64,000 nt of DNA from Gammaproteobacteria bacterium (GTDB lineage Bacteria; Pseudomonadota; Gammaproteobacteria; Eutrophobiales; Eutrophobiaceae), in the NCBI GenBank assembly GCA_004297165.1, contig SCUJ01000006.1:930001-994000 (forward strand). The letters run 5' to 3'. The notes beneath the pieces were generated by a model that did no database searches, had not been told where the DNA came from, and saw only the letters and a program-made list of their open reading frames with translations. Positions 42,693 through 50,050 of this stretch are shown here, in pieces. The translations under genes were made by a program, and so were the position numbers. The stretch's first letter is position 1, and every line of letters begins with the position of its first letter.

Positions 42693-42694
42693 AA

Positions 42695-43405
42695 TCAGAC
42701 AAACCTATCGTATCCAATAAAAACATTCCCGTATCTCCTGTTTGAGATTTCAGTCTCACTAGCAAAATCAGGATCGAATCCGCATGCAAAACAATCATTA
42801 AATGCTTTGCCTAATGCATTTAATATAGCTTTCACTCCACGTCCCTCTTTCCTGTAAAAGCATCCCGCAGATTTAATAGAATCTGTATGCCTTACAGATT
42901 GCAAGATACTTTCCGTGAAGAAATATCGGTATTTGCTTGATGGGTTCGACCAATACCGCTCACCGGAAAAAAATCCGTACACCTGGGAAGGTTTAATGGT
43001 CTCGATTATTTTTTCTATGACATTGACTAGCCCGGCATCCCGCCAGTATTTTGCAACCTTTCCCTTCATTTGCTCATCATAATCATGAATAGGCTCACGA
43101 GCATCCAATACGCCATAGCCAGCAGACAGGATGAATAATCGCAGTTCGTTTTTTAGAATCGCCTCTTCTACAAGATGCCGTGACGATATGGCTTGGTAGG
43201 GAGAACCTGTATAAAGACAGAAACCAGAGGTCAACCTGGAATCTTGATCAAGATTAAATCCATAGCTTGTTCTCGCCTGAATTAATGGTTCTGTACTCTC
43301 GGCGGGCAGGAACGTCCCTCTTGTATTTTGCAACAACAATCTGCCGCTAGGGTGCTTTGAGCCGCAGCAAGGAAGAAATACAACTACTTTCGCCTGTGTT
43401 TGCAT
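42695..43405 (-). CDS. YaaA/DUF6884-like protein
   Basis: 236 residues. 'VVVFLPCCGSKHPSGRLLL' at the N-terminus, 'LYTGSPYQAISSRHLVEEAI' (about 64-83) and 'LRLFILSAGYGVLDAREPIH' with 'DYDEQM' (about 88-113) form the C-x-x-K..., LY-G-x-F/Y, ILSA-x-YG-L, pYd pattern of YaaA/DUF6884 domains. YaaA of E. coli lowers free iron and binds DNA; DUF6884 members occur with tRNA/DNA-base-modification and defence genes. Start follows the 135-residue gene by 15 nt. Function here is unknown. Confidence 0.6.
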   Translation of the reverse strand: MQTQAKVVVFLPCCGSKHPSGRLLLQNTRGTFLPAESTEPLIQARTSYGFNLDQDSRLTSGFCLYTGSPYQAISSRHLVEEAILKNELRLFILSAGYGVLDAREPIHDYDEQMKGKVAKYWRDAGLVNVIEKIIETIKPSQVYGFFSGERYWSNPSSKYRYFFTESILQSVRHTDSIKSAGCFYRKEGRGVKAILNALGKAFNDCFACGFDPDFASETEISNRRYGNVFIGYDRFV

Positions 43406-43420
43406 CTATGTGTAATTGAG

Positions 43421-43828
43421 TCACCCCCTAGTCAGGAGGGTCCTCAAAGTGGACTTCCCACCCATATAATTCAGCAGTCGCCAACAAATGCCGCACTTTT
43501 CCCGATTCCATTCTAAGATTCCAACCTCATCAAGAACCACACCAAGGTAGCTTGAACCCTGAGCATGCAACGTGTCACCCGGGTTCATATTGTAGATGGT
43601 CATCCCTAAACCAGGCTTTTCATCGCCGTGGTACATCTTTTCAACATTGTTCGCCAATGGAAACCATTCCTTTCCAAATACATCATGGAGCGAACTCAGG
43701 ATAGAAAATACCTCATCCAGTTTATAAGTGTGCTGAATCCCAGATTCATTTTGAATGAACAGGGCATCCCCCTTCACAGACCACTCGAATTTTCTGGCTC
43801 TATAGCCGTGTGTCGCTGATCTATGCAT
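43421..43828 (-). CDS. Protein of unknown function, first gene of the AT-rich operon
   Basis: 135 residues: 'ARKFEWSVKGDALFIQNESG' and 'IQHTYKLDEVFSILSSLHDV', then 'GMTIYNMNPGDTLHAQGSSY' and 'LEWNREKCGICWRLLNYMGG'. Two cysteines (C-G-I-C) near residue 113 could bind metal. No hit in memory. It precedes the YaaA/DUF6884-like gene by 15 nt. No ribosome-binding site is clear, so the true start may be internal. Confidence 0.55.
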   Translation of the reverse strand: MHRSATHGYRARKFEWSVKGDALFIQNESGIQHTYKLDEVFSILSSLHDVFGKEWFPLANNVEKMYHGDEKPGLGMTIYNMNPGDTLHAQGSSYLGVVLDEVGILEWNREKCGICWRLLNYMGGKSTLRTLLTRG

Positions 43829-43862
43829 TGTTGTCTTTGCAAAACATGGTTCATGCCATCAT

Positions 43863-44297
43863 TTATTCGACATACCCTTCCACTCTGCCGGCCCGATCCG
43901 TGACAGTGCCATCCTCATCGATATACCCCTGCACGCGTCCGGCCCTATCCGTGATAGTGCCATCCTCATTGACATACCCCTTCACGCGACCATACCGATC
44001 CGTGATGGTCCCATTGGATTCAATATACCCTTCCGAATATCCAGTTCTATCCGTTATGGCGCCATCGGATTCAATGTAAGCCTTAATCCGGCCACTCCTG
44101 TCGCTTACCGCACCTTCCGCGGGTTTTCGGGGCCGATCTGGGCCCCCATTCTCAACACTTCTCGTCTCAATCGCGAGAGTATCTCGATACGCGGGCACAC
44201 AGGCCAGTTGCAACGATAACAGCAATAATGGAATCGTCCACCGCAAGGACTGAACGGCGGCTTTATTCGAAGATAATCTGCTGGATCCAATTATCAT
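43863..44297 (-). CDS. Lipoprotein with five 17-residue tandem repeats
   Basis: 144 residues from ATG 44297 (the frame extends to 44336). Lipobox LQLAC (about residues 29-33). The C-terminal half is five perfect-register repeats of 17 residues with consensus G-x-(I/V)-(T/S)-D-R-x-G-R-x-x-(G/A)-Y-(I/V)-x-x-(D/N), ending GYVE-stop. The motif is like short beta-hairpin repeats and the DNA repeat unit is 51 bp. Likely outer-membrane or periplasm anchored. Copy number may vary by recombination. No function known. Confidence 0.72.
   Translation of the reverse strand: MIIGSSRLSSNKAAVQSLRWTIPLLLLSLQLACVPAYRDTLAIETRSVENGGPDRPRKPAEGAVSDRSGRIKAYIESDGAITDRTGYSEGYIESNGTITDRYGRVKGYVNEDGTITDRAGRVQGYIDEDGTVTDRAGRVEGYVE
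43866..44117 (-). repeat. Five-unit 51-bp coding tandem repeat
   Basis: Units share the codons for DR-x-GR and GY(I/V), differing mainly at the third and in a few variable residues (SRIKA, YSEG, RVKG, RVQG, RVEG). It keeps the frame because the unit is divisible by three. Not a CRISPR: unit has no spacer. Confidence 0.7.
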
Positions 44298-44414
44298 AAA
44301 ATTTCCTAGAACCCAGTCTGATGAAGAAGATATCATCCGTCAAGCCAGAGCCAGAACCCTGACATCATTGTTACCATAAGCAATAAAATAACTTAATTTA
44401 GAATACCCTCTCTC

Positions 44415-45311
44415 ATGAACCTTTTTACCACGCACTTCGGCGAGATCCTGTCGCTCCTCACCGCGATTGTCTGGTCCGCCGCGGTGGTGTTGTTCAAGAA
44501 AAGCGGCGAGAAGGTGCATCCCATCGGTCTGAATTTCTTCAAGGACGTATTCGCCATCGCCCTGCTCGTGCCGACGATGTTGCTCACCGCGAGGACCCTC
44601 ATGCCCGACGCGCCCTTGAAAGACTGGTTGATCCTGCTCGCCAGCGGGGCGCTAGGGATCGGCGTTGCCGACACCATCTTCTTTCAGAGCCTCAACATCC
44701 TGGGCGCCGGCCGTTCGTCCATCGTGGATTGCCTCTACAGCCCCTTCATCATCGGCCTCTCGATCCTTTGGCTGGGGGAATCGCTCACCACCATGCAGAT
44801 CGTCGGCGTGGTCATGATCCTCTCCGCGGTGCTTGCCATCTCCGGGGAAAAGGAGACCGATCACCTCACCCGCGGGCAACTCCTGATCGGGATCGTGCTC
44901 GGCGTGCTGGCGATGGCGGCGATGGCGGTGGGGGTGGTCCTCGCCAAGCCCGTGCTGGATCGGAGCGAACTGCTCTGGGTCACCACAACGAGATTGGTCG
45001 GCGGCGTGCTGGTGCTGTTGATCTTTTTATTGTTACACCCGGAGCGGTTGGTCATCCTGCGCTCCATCGCGAGTCCGGGGCATCGGCGATATACGCTGGC
45101 CGGGGCCTTTCTCGGCGGCTATCTCTCCATGATCATCTGGCTCGCCGGGATGAAGTACACCCAGGCCTCCATCGCCGCCGCGCTGAATCAGACGAACAAC
45201 ATCTTTATCTTCATTATGGCTGCCATGTTCCTGCATGAGCGGATCACCCCGGTGCGCCTGATTGCGATCATACTGGGCATTACGGGGGCGATTATCGTAG
45301 GCGTTGCCTAA
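44415..45311 (+). CDS. EamA (DMT superfamily) transporter
   Basis: 298 residues, ten predicted transmembrane helices in two EamA domains (about 5-135 and 150-295). Motifs: 'SLNILGAGRSSIVDCLYSPF' and 'IIWLAGMKYTQASIAAALNQ', the repeat pattern of ten-helix drug/metabolite transporters. It probably exports an amino acid, nucleobase or other small metabolite across the inner membrane. Stands alone, divergent from the repeat lipoprotein. Confidence 0.9.
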   Translation: MNLFTTHFGEILSLLTAIVWSAAVVLFKKSGEKVHPIGLNFFKDVFAIALLVPTMLLTARTLMPDAPLKDWLILLASGALGIGVADTIFFQSLNILGAGRSSIVDCLYSPFIIGLSILWLGESLTTMQIVGVVMILSAVLAISGEKETDHLTRGQLLIGIVLGVLAMAAMAVGVVLAKPVLDRSELLWVTTTRLVGGVLVLLIFLLLHPERLVILRSIASPGHRRYTLAGAFLGGYLSMIIWLAGMKYTQASIAAALNQTNNIFIFIMAAMFLHERITPVRLIAIILGITGAIIVGVA

Positions 45312-45370
45312 ACAACCCTCACCGGAAGGCGAGGGATTTGTGTTGTCGGCTGGAAGCCGACTGAAATATG

Positions 45371-45482
45371 CTCCCTTCGCCCTCCGGGAGAAGGGCCGGG
45401 GATGAGGGAAATGCGATATCTGATACAACACTTTCCCTCACCCGCCGCTGCGCGGCGGCCTCTCCCGGTGGGAGAGGCGAAA
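45371..45482. repeat. Dispersed palindromic repeat (CTCCCTTCGCCC family), copy 1
   Basis: About 112 bp, nearly identical in order to 53835-53946: CTCCCTTCGCCCTCCGGGAG, then GGGAAATGCGATA, TTTCCCTCACCCGCC and CTCTCCCGGTGGGAGAGGCG. It lies after the transporter gene and forms imperfect long hairpins (CTCTCCC/GGGAGAG). Confidence 0.8.
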
Positions 45483-45551
45483 CACACTTATGTCCGCTGC
45501 TATCGCGATGCATTGATCATCCATCCTTCGCCTAGGGAGCGCTGCTCTCTA

Positions 45552-46442
45552 TTACTTGTCTCCCTGGTTTTCCTGGTTTTCCTGGTTTTCCTGATTCCCC
45601 TGATTACCCCTGAAATCCGCCTGCAACAGATGCGTCAGGGTATGCACATACTGCAACTTGCCGTTTTTCAGGCGGAAGAGATGGGTGTCGGGCGCGCCGC
45701 TGCCGCCGTTCGGGCTACCGGCGCCGAAGGTGCAGAAGACCACGACCGCGTTCATCACCTCGTCCACCACGAAGCGGCGGTTGGCGATGTTCACGCCGGC
45801 AGGCACGCCGACCTCGCAACTGTCTTCGGGGGACCCTTTGCCGGTATACGCGCCGCCTTCCACGCGGACGCAGGGGAAACCCCAGGGCACGAGATCGATC
45901 TTCTTTTCGAGGAAGGCATCCAGATAGGCACCGGCGGCGGCGACCAGTTCGCCGCGGGAATCGCGCTGCTCAGCCGGAACGGGACTCCAGTCCTCCGAGG
46001 ACGAATACTTTAGGTAGGCCTCGGCATCGAATAACCAATAACCTGTCGTGGTCCATACGATCTCGATCTCAGCGATCTTGTCGTGGTTGACGCGCAGCCG
46101 CGTTGCAAGGACGTAGGGGTTTTTCTTGTCCGTGACGATCACCTCGGTAAAGGTCTGACAGGTGCTCTCGTCGAACAGGCTGAAGTGATGATCGATCTTC
46201 AGCGCGGTGCTGATCAGGCCGGTCTTGATATCGGCAGGGGCCATGTTCTCGTAATAGCCGAGCCCGGCAGCCGCCAACGGCATACCGGAGACGTCGCCCT
46301 TGGCCTGCGCCTCGAGGTAAAGATCGACCGCGCGCCGCATCCCTCCGCGCGTGCAGGAGATCTCCGACTGCTGCGCCAGGCTGACCCCGGGCGCGAGCAA
46401 CACGCCAGCAAGCACGATCCAGGTAAATTTATTCGGTTTCAT
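45552..46442 (-). CDS. Exported DUF8021-like protein (paralogue of the 56.3-57.2 kb gene)
   Basis: 296 residues. Signal peptide 'VLAGVLLAPGVSLA-QQS'. 'LVAAAGAYLDAFLEKKIDLV' and 'PWGFPCVRVEGGAYTGKG' (about 168-206) lead to 'RRFVVDEVMNAVVVFCTFG', the NTF2-like pattern of DUF8021, and 'THLFRLKNGKLQYVHTLTHL' (about 254-273). The start has leader AAAGGGGGGAG. The C-terminal tail NQGNQENQENQENQGDK is encoded by a 9-bp minisatellite and has no domain role. Periplasmic; function unknown, often near esterase/catabolic genes. Confidence 0.75.
   Translation of the reverse strand: MKPNKFTWIVLAGVLLAPGVSLAQQSEISCTRGGMRRAVDLYLEAQAKGDVSGMPLAAAGLGYYENMAPADIKTGLISTALKIDHHFSLFDESTCQTFTEVIVTDKKNPYVLATRLRVNHDKIAEIEIVWTTTGYWLFDAEAYLKYSSSEDWSPVPAEQRDSRGELVAAAGAYLDAFLEKKIDLVPWGFPCVRVEGGAYTGKGSPEDSCEVGVPAGVNIANRRFVVDEVMNAVVVFCTFGAGSPNGGSGAPDTHLFRLKNGKLQYVHTLTHLLQADFRGNQGNQENQENQENQGDK
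45563..45607. repeat. 9-bp minisatellite at the end of the DUF8021-like gene
   Basis: Five units of about CCTGGTTTT / CCTGATTCC (on the plus strand) encode the NQE repeats of the reverse-strand protein. Unit size of 9 keeps the frame, so length can change without frameshift. Confidence 0.75.
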
Positions 46443-46489
46443 GGAACTCCCCCCTTTGTTTGTGATTGGAAAACAGTTAATTCACCCTG

Positions 46490-47673
46490 TTAAAGTTCAG
46501 GCTTGTTTGGCGTCTCCCTGGCCTCCTGCTCCGCCTGGCGAGCGTCGGCGATCGCCTCGATATTCTCGCGCAACGCCGGATGTTGTTCGAGCAATTTCCA
46601 TAAATCACTGGACTTGAGTTCCAGCAGTTGGCATTGCGTCAACGATACCACGGCCGCCATGCGTTTGCGTTTTCTGAGCAACCCGATCTCGCCAAAAAAT
46701 TCCCCGGCGCCCATATACAGCGGCCGGGGCCGGGTTTCGATCTCGATCCGGCCGGAGACGATGAAATACATGCTGTCGGGGCTTCGCCGATGCGGATGAT
46801 GGCGTGCCTCGGCGGCACCACCAGCGGCGTCAGCAGGGATACGATATCCGCAATCTGGGCGGCATCCAGGCGGGCAAAGAGGGGCACTGATGAGACCATC
46901 TGCCAGTTGACGATAAAATCGTGTTTCTTGACCTCATCGGCGAAGCCGGTGGCGATGACGCCGGTCGGCAGGGCGACCATGCAGATGCCCATGAGCATGG
47001 TGAGGGCCCCGAACAGGCGTCCCATGGCCGTCATCGGGACTGTATCTCCATAACCGGTGGTGGACAATGTGGTGATGGCCCACCACATGGCGTCCGGGAT
47101 GCTGCCGAATTTTTCCGGCTGGATCTGGTGTTCCAGCAGGTACAGGAGGCTGGCCGAAAACAACATGGCGATGCTCATGATCAGCAGCCATGCGGACAAG
47201 GCCCGGCGTTGCGCGACCGTGACCGCCCAGATGATGCTGAGCGCCGGGGAATAACGGGTAAGCTTCAGCAGCCGCAGCAACCGGAACAAGCGCAGGATGC
47301 GCAGATCGATGAGGAAAAAGGCGCTGAGATAAAATGGCGCGAAGGCCAGGAAATCGATGATGGCGATCGGGGACAACATATACCGGAGGCGCCCGCGCAC
47401 CGGGTGGCCGTAACCGCCCGCCTCGTTTACGGTGCAGGACCAGACCCGCAGGACATATTCGATGGTGAAGATGATGACCGAGATGAAATCGAAAGCGAAG
47501 AAATAGTCGCGGTAGGCCTCGTGCAGCGCCGTCTCCGTCTCCATGACGATGGCGATTACATTGGCTGTGATCAAGGCCATCATGAACAAATCGAAGTAAC
47601 GGTAACGGTTGCCCGGGGCCGATACTTCGAGAATTTCGTAGACTGTTCGTTTAATATTTTTGACGGTGCCCAA
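46490..47673 (-). pseudogene. Cyclic-nucleotide-gated K+ channel, frameshifted
   Basis: TTG start at 47673, with AGGAGG 7 nt upstream inside the end of the cyclase gene. Six-helix channel: S1-S4 about 25-135, S4 'DLRILRLFRLLRLLKLTRYS' with Arg/Lys every third residue, selectivity filter 'TLSTTGYGDTVP' (about 202-213), S6, then a cNMP-binding domain. In the run of four C (plus-strand G at 46778-46781) one base is missing, so the frame breaks at IIRIGEA. The next frame resumes at 46771 as MYFIVSGRIEIE and ends 46490. The pocket keeps GEFFGEIGLL and the Arg of KRKRMAAV. A single base restores a 394-residue protein; assembly error or a true lesion are both possible. Confidence 0.82.
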
Positions 47674-47675
47674 TA

Positions 47676-49400
47676 CTATTCCTCCTCAATAAGGCGCGCA
47701 CCCAGCGGGTGAAAGATCCTCACGGCGTCCTGTTTGCCCTTGACCCGGATGACATCGAGTTCCCGGTACTGAAAGCCAGGCGCTTGCCGCATGGTAGCCT
47801 CGCTGACGACGATCGGCACGTGATATTCCTTGGTGACCGATTCGAGCCGCGAGGCGAGGTTGACGCCGTCGCCGATGGCGGTGTAATTCAACCGGTCCTT
47901 GGAGCCCATGTTCCCCACCACGACCCGGCCGGTATGGACCCCGACGCCCATGGCGATCTCCGGCCAGCCCTTGGCCTGAAACACGCTGTTGCTGCGCTCC
48001 AGTTCCTCAATCATCTCCAGGGCGCAGGCCACGGCGCGGTGCGGGTGATCCGGCAACGCCAGCGGCGCGCCGAACAGGGCCATGATGGCGTCGCCTATGT
48101 ATTTGTCCACCACGCCGCCATGCCGGTCGATGACGGCGGTCATCCGGGTCAGGTATTCGTTCAGAAAATCCAGCACTTCTTTCGGCGCGCGATGTTCGCT
48201 CAGGCTGGTGAAGCCGCGCAGATCGGTGAAGAGGACGGTGATCTCCTTCTCCTCGCCCCCCAGTTGCACCTCCGACCGTAGCAGTTCCTCGGCGATCTCG
48301 GGCGACATGACCTTGCCCAGCAGGTTGCGCACCTTGTCCCTTTCGAACAGGCCCTTCCGCATATCGTTGAAGGCCAGCGCCAGTTGTCCGAGTTCGTCCT
48401 GTTGCGTCAGCTCCACTGCGCGGGTGTAATCGCCGCGCTGGATCTCCCGTGCGAATCCGGCCAGGATACGCACCGGGCGGGTGACGCTGCTCGCGATGGC
48501 GGCCCCGCCGAAGATGGACACCAGCAGGGCGACGGCGGAGATGACGATCAGCAGCAGGCGGAGCCGGTAATAGGGCGTCATGGCGATCTCGCGGTCGCGC
48601 TGGAGCATGGCGTAGACGCGCTCGCCGCCGAAGGACTGCAATGACGCGATATAGGTGATGAACCTGGCCGTTCCGGCGCGCAGCTCGTAAAGGGTCTCGG
48701 CAGACCAATCGCCATTGTTTATAACGTCAGCTATCGTCTGACGCTGCGCGGCATCCAGCGTCGTGACCTGGATGGAGCGCGCGCCGGCTTCGGCATACAC
48801 AAGCGAGATCTGCGTCGTGCCTTCCTGCTGCAGGCCGGCGAGGAATTCGCCTTCGATCGCGAACCCGAGCACGATCCACGCCGACGGCACCGGCGTCAGC
48901 AACGGCACGGCGATGATGCTGTAGAGGCGATCCTCGAAACGGATGAAGCCCGAGGCCTCGCCGTTGTCGCTCAGCGCCGCGAGGAAATCGGGGTAAGGAA
49001 ACGGCTGTCCCGCCGCCAGCGCCGGAGTCGGTTCGATCCCGCTGACGGAGAGATAGTTGCCGTCGAGGTCCAGGAGCAGCATCAGATCGGCCCCGATACG
49101 CTGGCGCTGGTTCTGCAAGGCCGTCCCGATGGTGCGGTCGCTGCCCGTGGCGTAGGCGGTTTTGAAGGCGAAGTCGCCGGACAGCAAACGCCCCGCCAGG
49201 ATCAAGGCCTCATTACGGACTCCGATGCCGCTGTTGAACGCCTGCACGGTCGCGAGCAGCGCCTCGCCGATAAGGGCATCCGCATTCCTGGTGTTGGCGA
49301 GGTCGACGAGATAGAGGGAACTGAGCTGGATCGACAACAACAGACCCAGGAAAAAGCTCAGGATCCGGCTGCGGAAGGACTTGAACTGGAAGCGGATCAG
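47676..49400 (-). CDS. Membrane-bound class III adenylate cyclase (CACHE-like sensor, HAMP, CYCc)
   Basis: 574 residues from CTG 49400, which overlaps the upstream stop and has GAGGAG 5 nt before it; no ATG/GTG lies in this frame before 49340 (TTG/CTG codons only), and a membrane helix (about 9-33) would be lost by starting at 49340. Extracytoplasmic domain about 35-275, second helix about 280-304, HAMP about 303-350, catalytic domain about 385-560: metal Asp in 'FTDLRGF' and 'KYIGDAIMALFG', Lys of KYIGD with Thr of NYTAIGD (the pair of bacterial adenylyl cyclases such as CyaB1), Asn/Arg in 'GVNLASRLES'. Makes cAMP in the cytoplasm. Two nt before the channel gene. Confidence 0.87.
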   Translation of the reverse strand: MIRFQFKSFRSRILSFFLGLLLSIQLSSLYLVDLANTRNADALIGEALLATVQAFNSGIGVRNEALILAGRLLSGDFAFKTAYATGSDRTIGTALQNQRQRIGADLMLLLDLDGNYLSVSGIEPTPALAAGQPFPYPDFLAALSDNGEASGFIRFEDRLYSIIAVPLLTPVPSAWIVLGFAIEGEFLAGLQQEGTTQISLVYAEAGARSIQVTTLDAAQRQTIADVINNGDWSAETLYELRAGTARFITYIASLQSFGGERVYAMLQRDREIAMTPYYRLRLLLIVISAVALLVSIFGGAAIASSVTRPVRILAGFAREIQRGDYTRAVELTQQDELGQLALAFNDMRKGLFERDKVRNLLGKVMSPEIAEELLRSEVQLGGEEKEITVLFTDLRGFTSLSEHRAPKEVLDFLNEYLTRMTAVIDRHGGVVDKYIGDAIMALFGAPLALPDHPHRAVACALEMIEELERSNSVFQAKGWPEIAMGVGVHTGRVVVGNMGSKDRLNYTAIGDGVNLASRLESVTKEYHVPIVVSEATMRQAPGFQYRELDVIRVKGKQDAVRIFHPLGARLIEEE

Positions 49401-50050
49401 TACGGCTCCTCTTCGTCGTGGGGTTCCGGCCGCCAGAGATATTCGGGTTTGACCTCCAGGATGAATTCCAGCCGGTTCTCGGTCGCGGCATCGACGCGCC
49501 GCGTCTGATCGGCCGCCCCTTTGATCCCCGGATGCGTGACATGCAGGTCGTAGATACCCGCCGGCAGGTCCTCGATAACGGCCTGTCCGTTCGCGTCGCT
49601 TTTGGCGTGGTAGGGCGTGGCGACGACATATATATAGGCCGCCATCCAGTCATGAATATTGCACCCGACCGTCACGAGGCCCGGTTGATCGAAGGTGATC
49701 GTGTCCGTCGATTCGTGTTCGGAGAGGGGCAGCTCGAACTTTCTGGGGGGCGAGAAGGAATAGACATGGTGACCAATGCCGTCGCGATTCGGGAACATGA
49801 CCGAGGCCCCGACGGGGATCACCGTCACGAACGGCTGAAAGGTCTTGTCTTTCTGCTCGACCTCGTAACGGCTGTCGGTCTTCGGGGCCGGCAGTTCCCG
49901 GTCGGCGAGCAGATAAATCACGGCATCGGTCAGTGAATTGTGATTGGTGTCGTAGACCTGGATCGTCAGGCTGCCGGCAGCGAGCGGTTGATTCAAGGCA
50001 AGGCAGAGGCCAAGCCAGGCAAGGATGAGTGTTCGCGAGCGTCGGGGCAT
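49397..50050 (-). CDS. Periplasmic cupredoxin-domain protein (methylamine-utilisation-like)
   Basis: 217 residues, signal peptide ending LAA-GSL. Carbohydrate-binding-like beta domain about 25-75, then a type 1 copper-like site: 'FPNRDGIGHHVYSFS' (His, about 90-100), 'GLVTVGCNIHDWMAAYIYVV' (Cys, His, Met in C-x2-H-x2-M, about 130-150), then a second beta domain with carboxypeptidase-regulatory-like 'GQAVIEDLPAGIYDLHVTHP' (about 160-180). All four cupredoxin ligands (H, C, H, M) are present. It would bind copper in the periplasm and could feed the cyclase sensor. Starts within the OMP stop (TGATG) and overlaps the cyclase. Confidence 0.85.
   Translation of the reverse strand: MPRRSRTLILAWLGLCLALNQPLAAGSLTIQVYDTNHNSLTDAVIYLLADRELPAPKTDSRYEVEQKDKTFQPFVTVIPVGASVMFPNRDGIGHHVYSFSPPRKFELPLSEHESTDTITFDQPGLVTVGCNIHDWMAAYIYVVATPYHAKSDANGQAVIEDLPAGIYDLHVTHPGIKGAADQTRRVDAATENRLEFILEVKPEYLWRPEPHDEEEPY

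Noticed and set aside
43866-44117. CRISPR-like array
   Set aside because: Repeat units of 51 bp are contiguous with no spacers, lie within a reading frame and encode a repeat protein.
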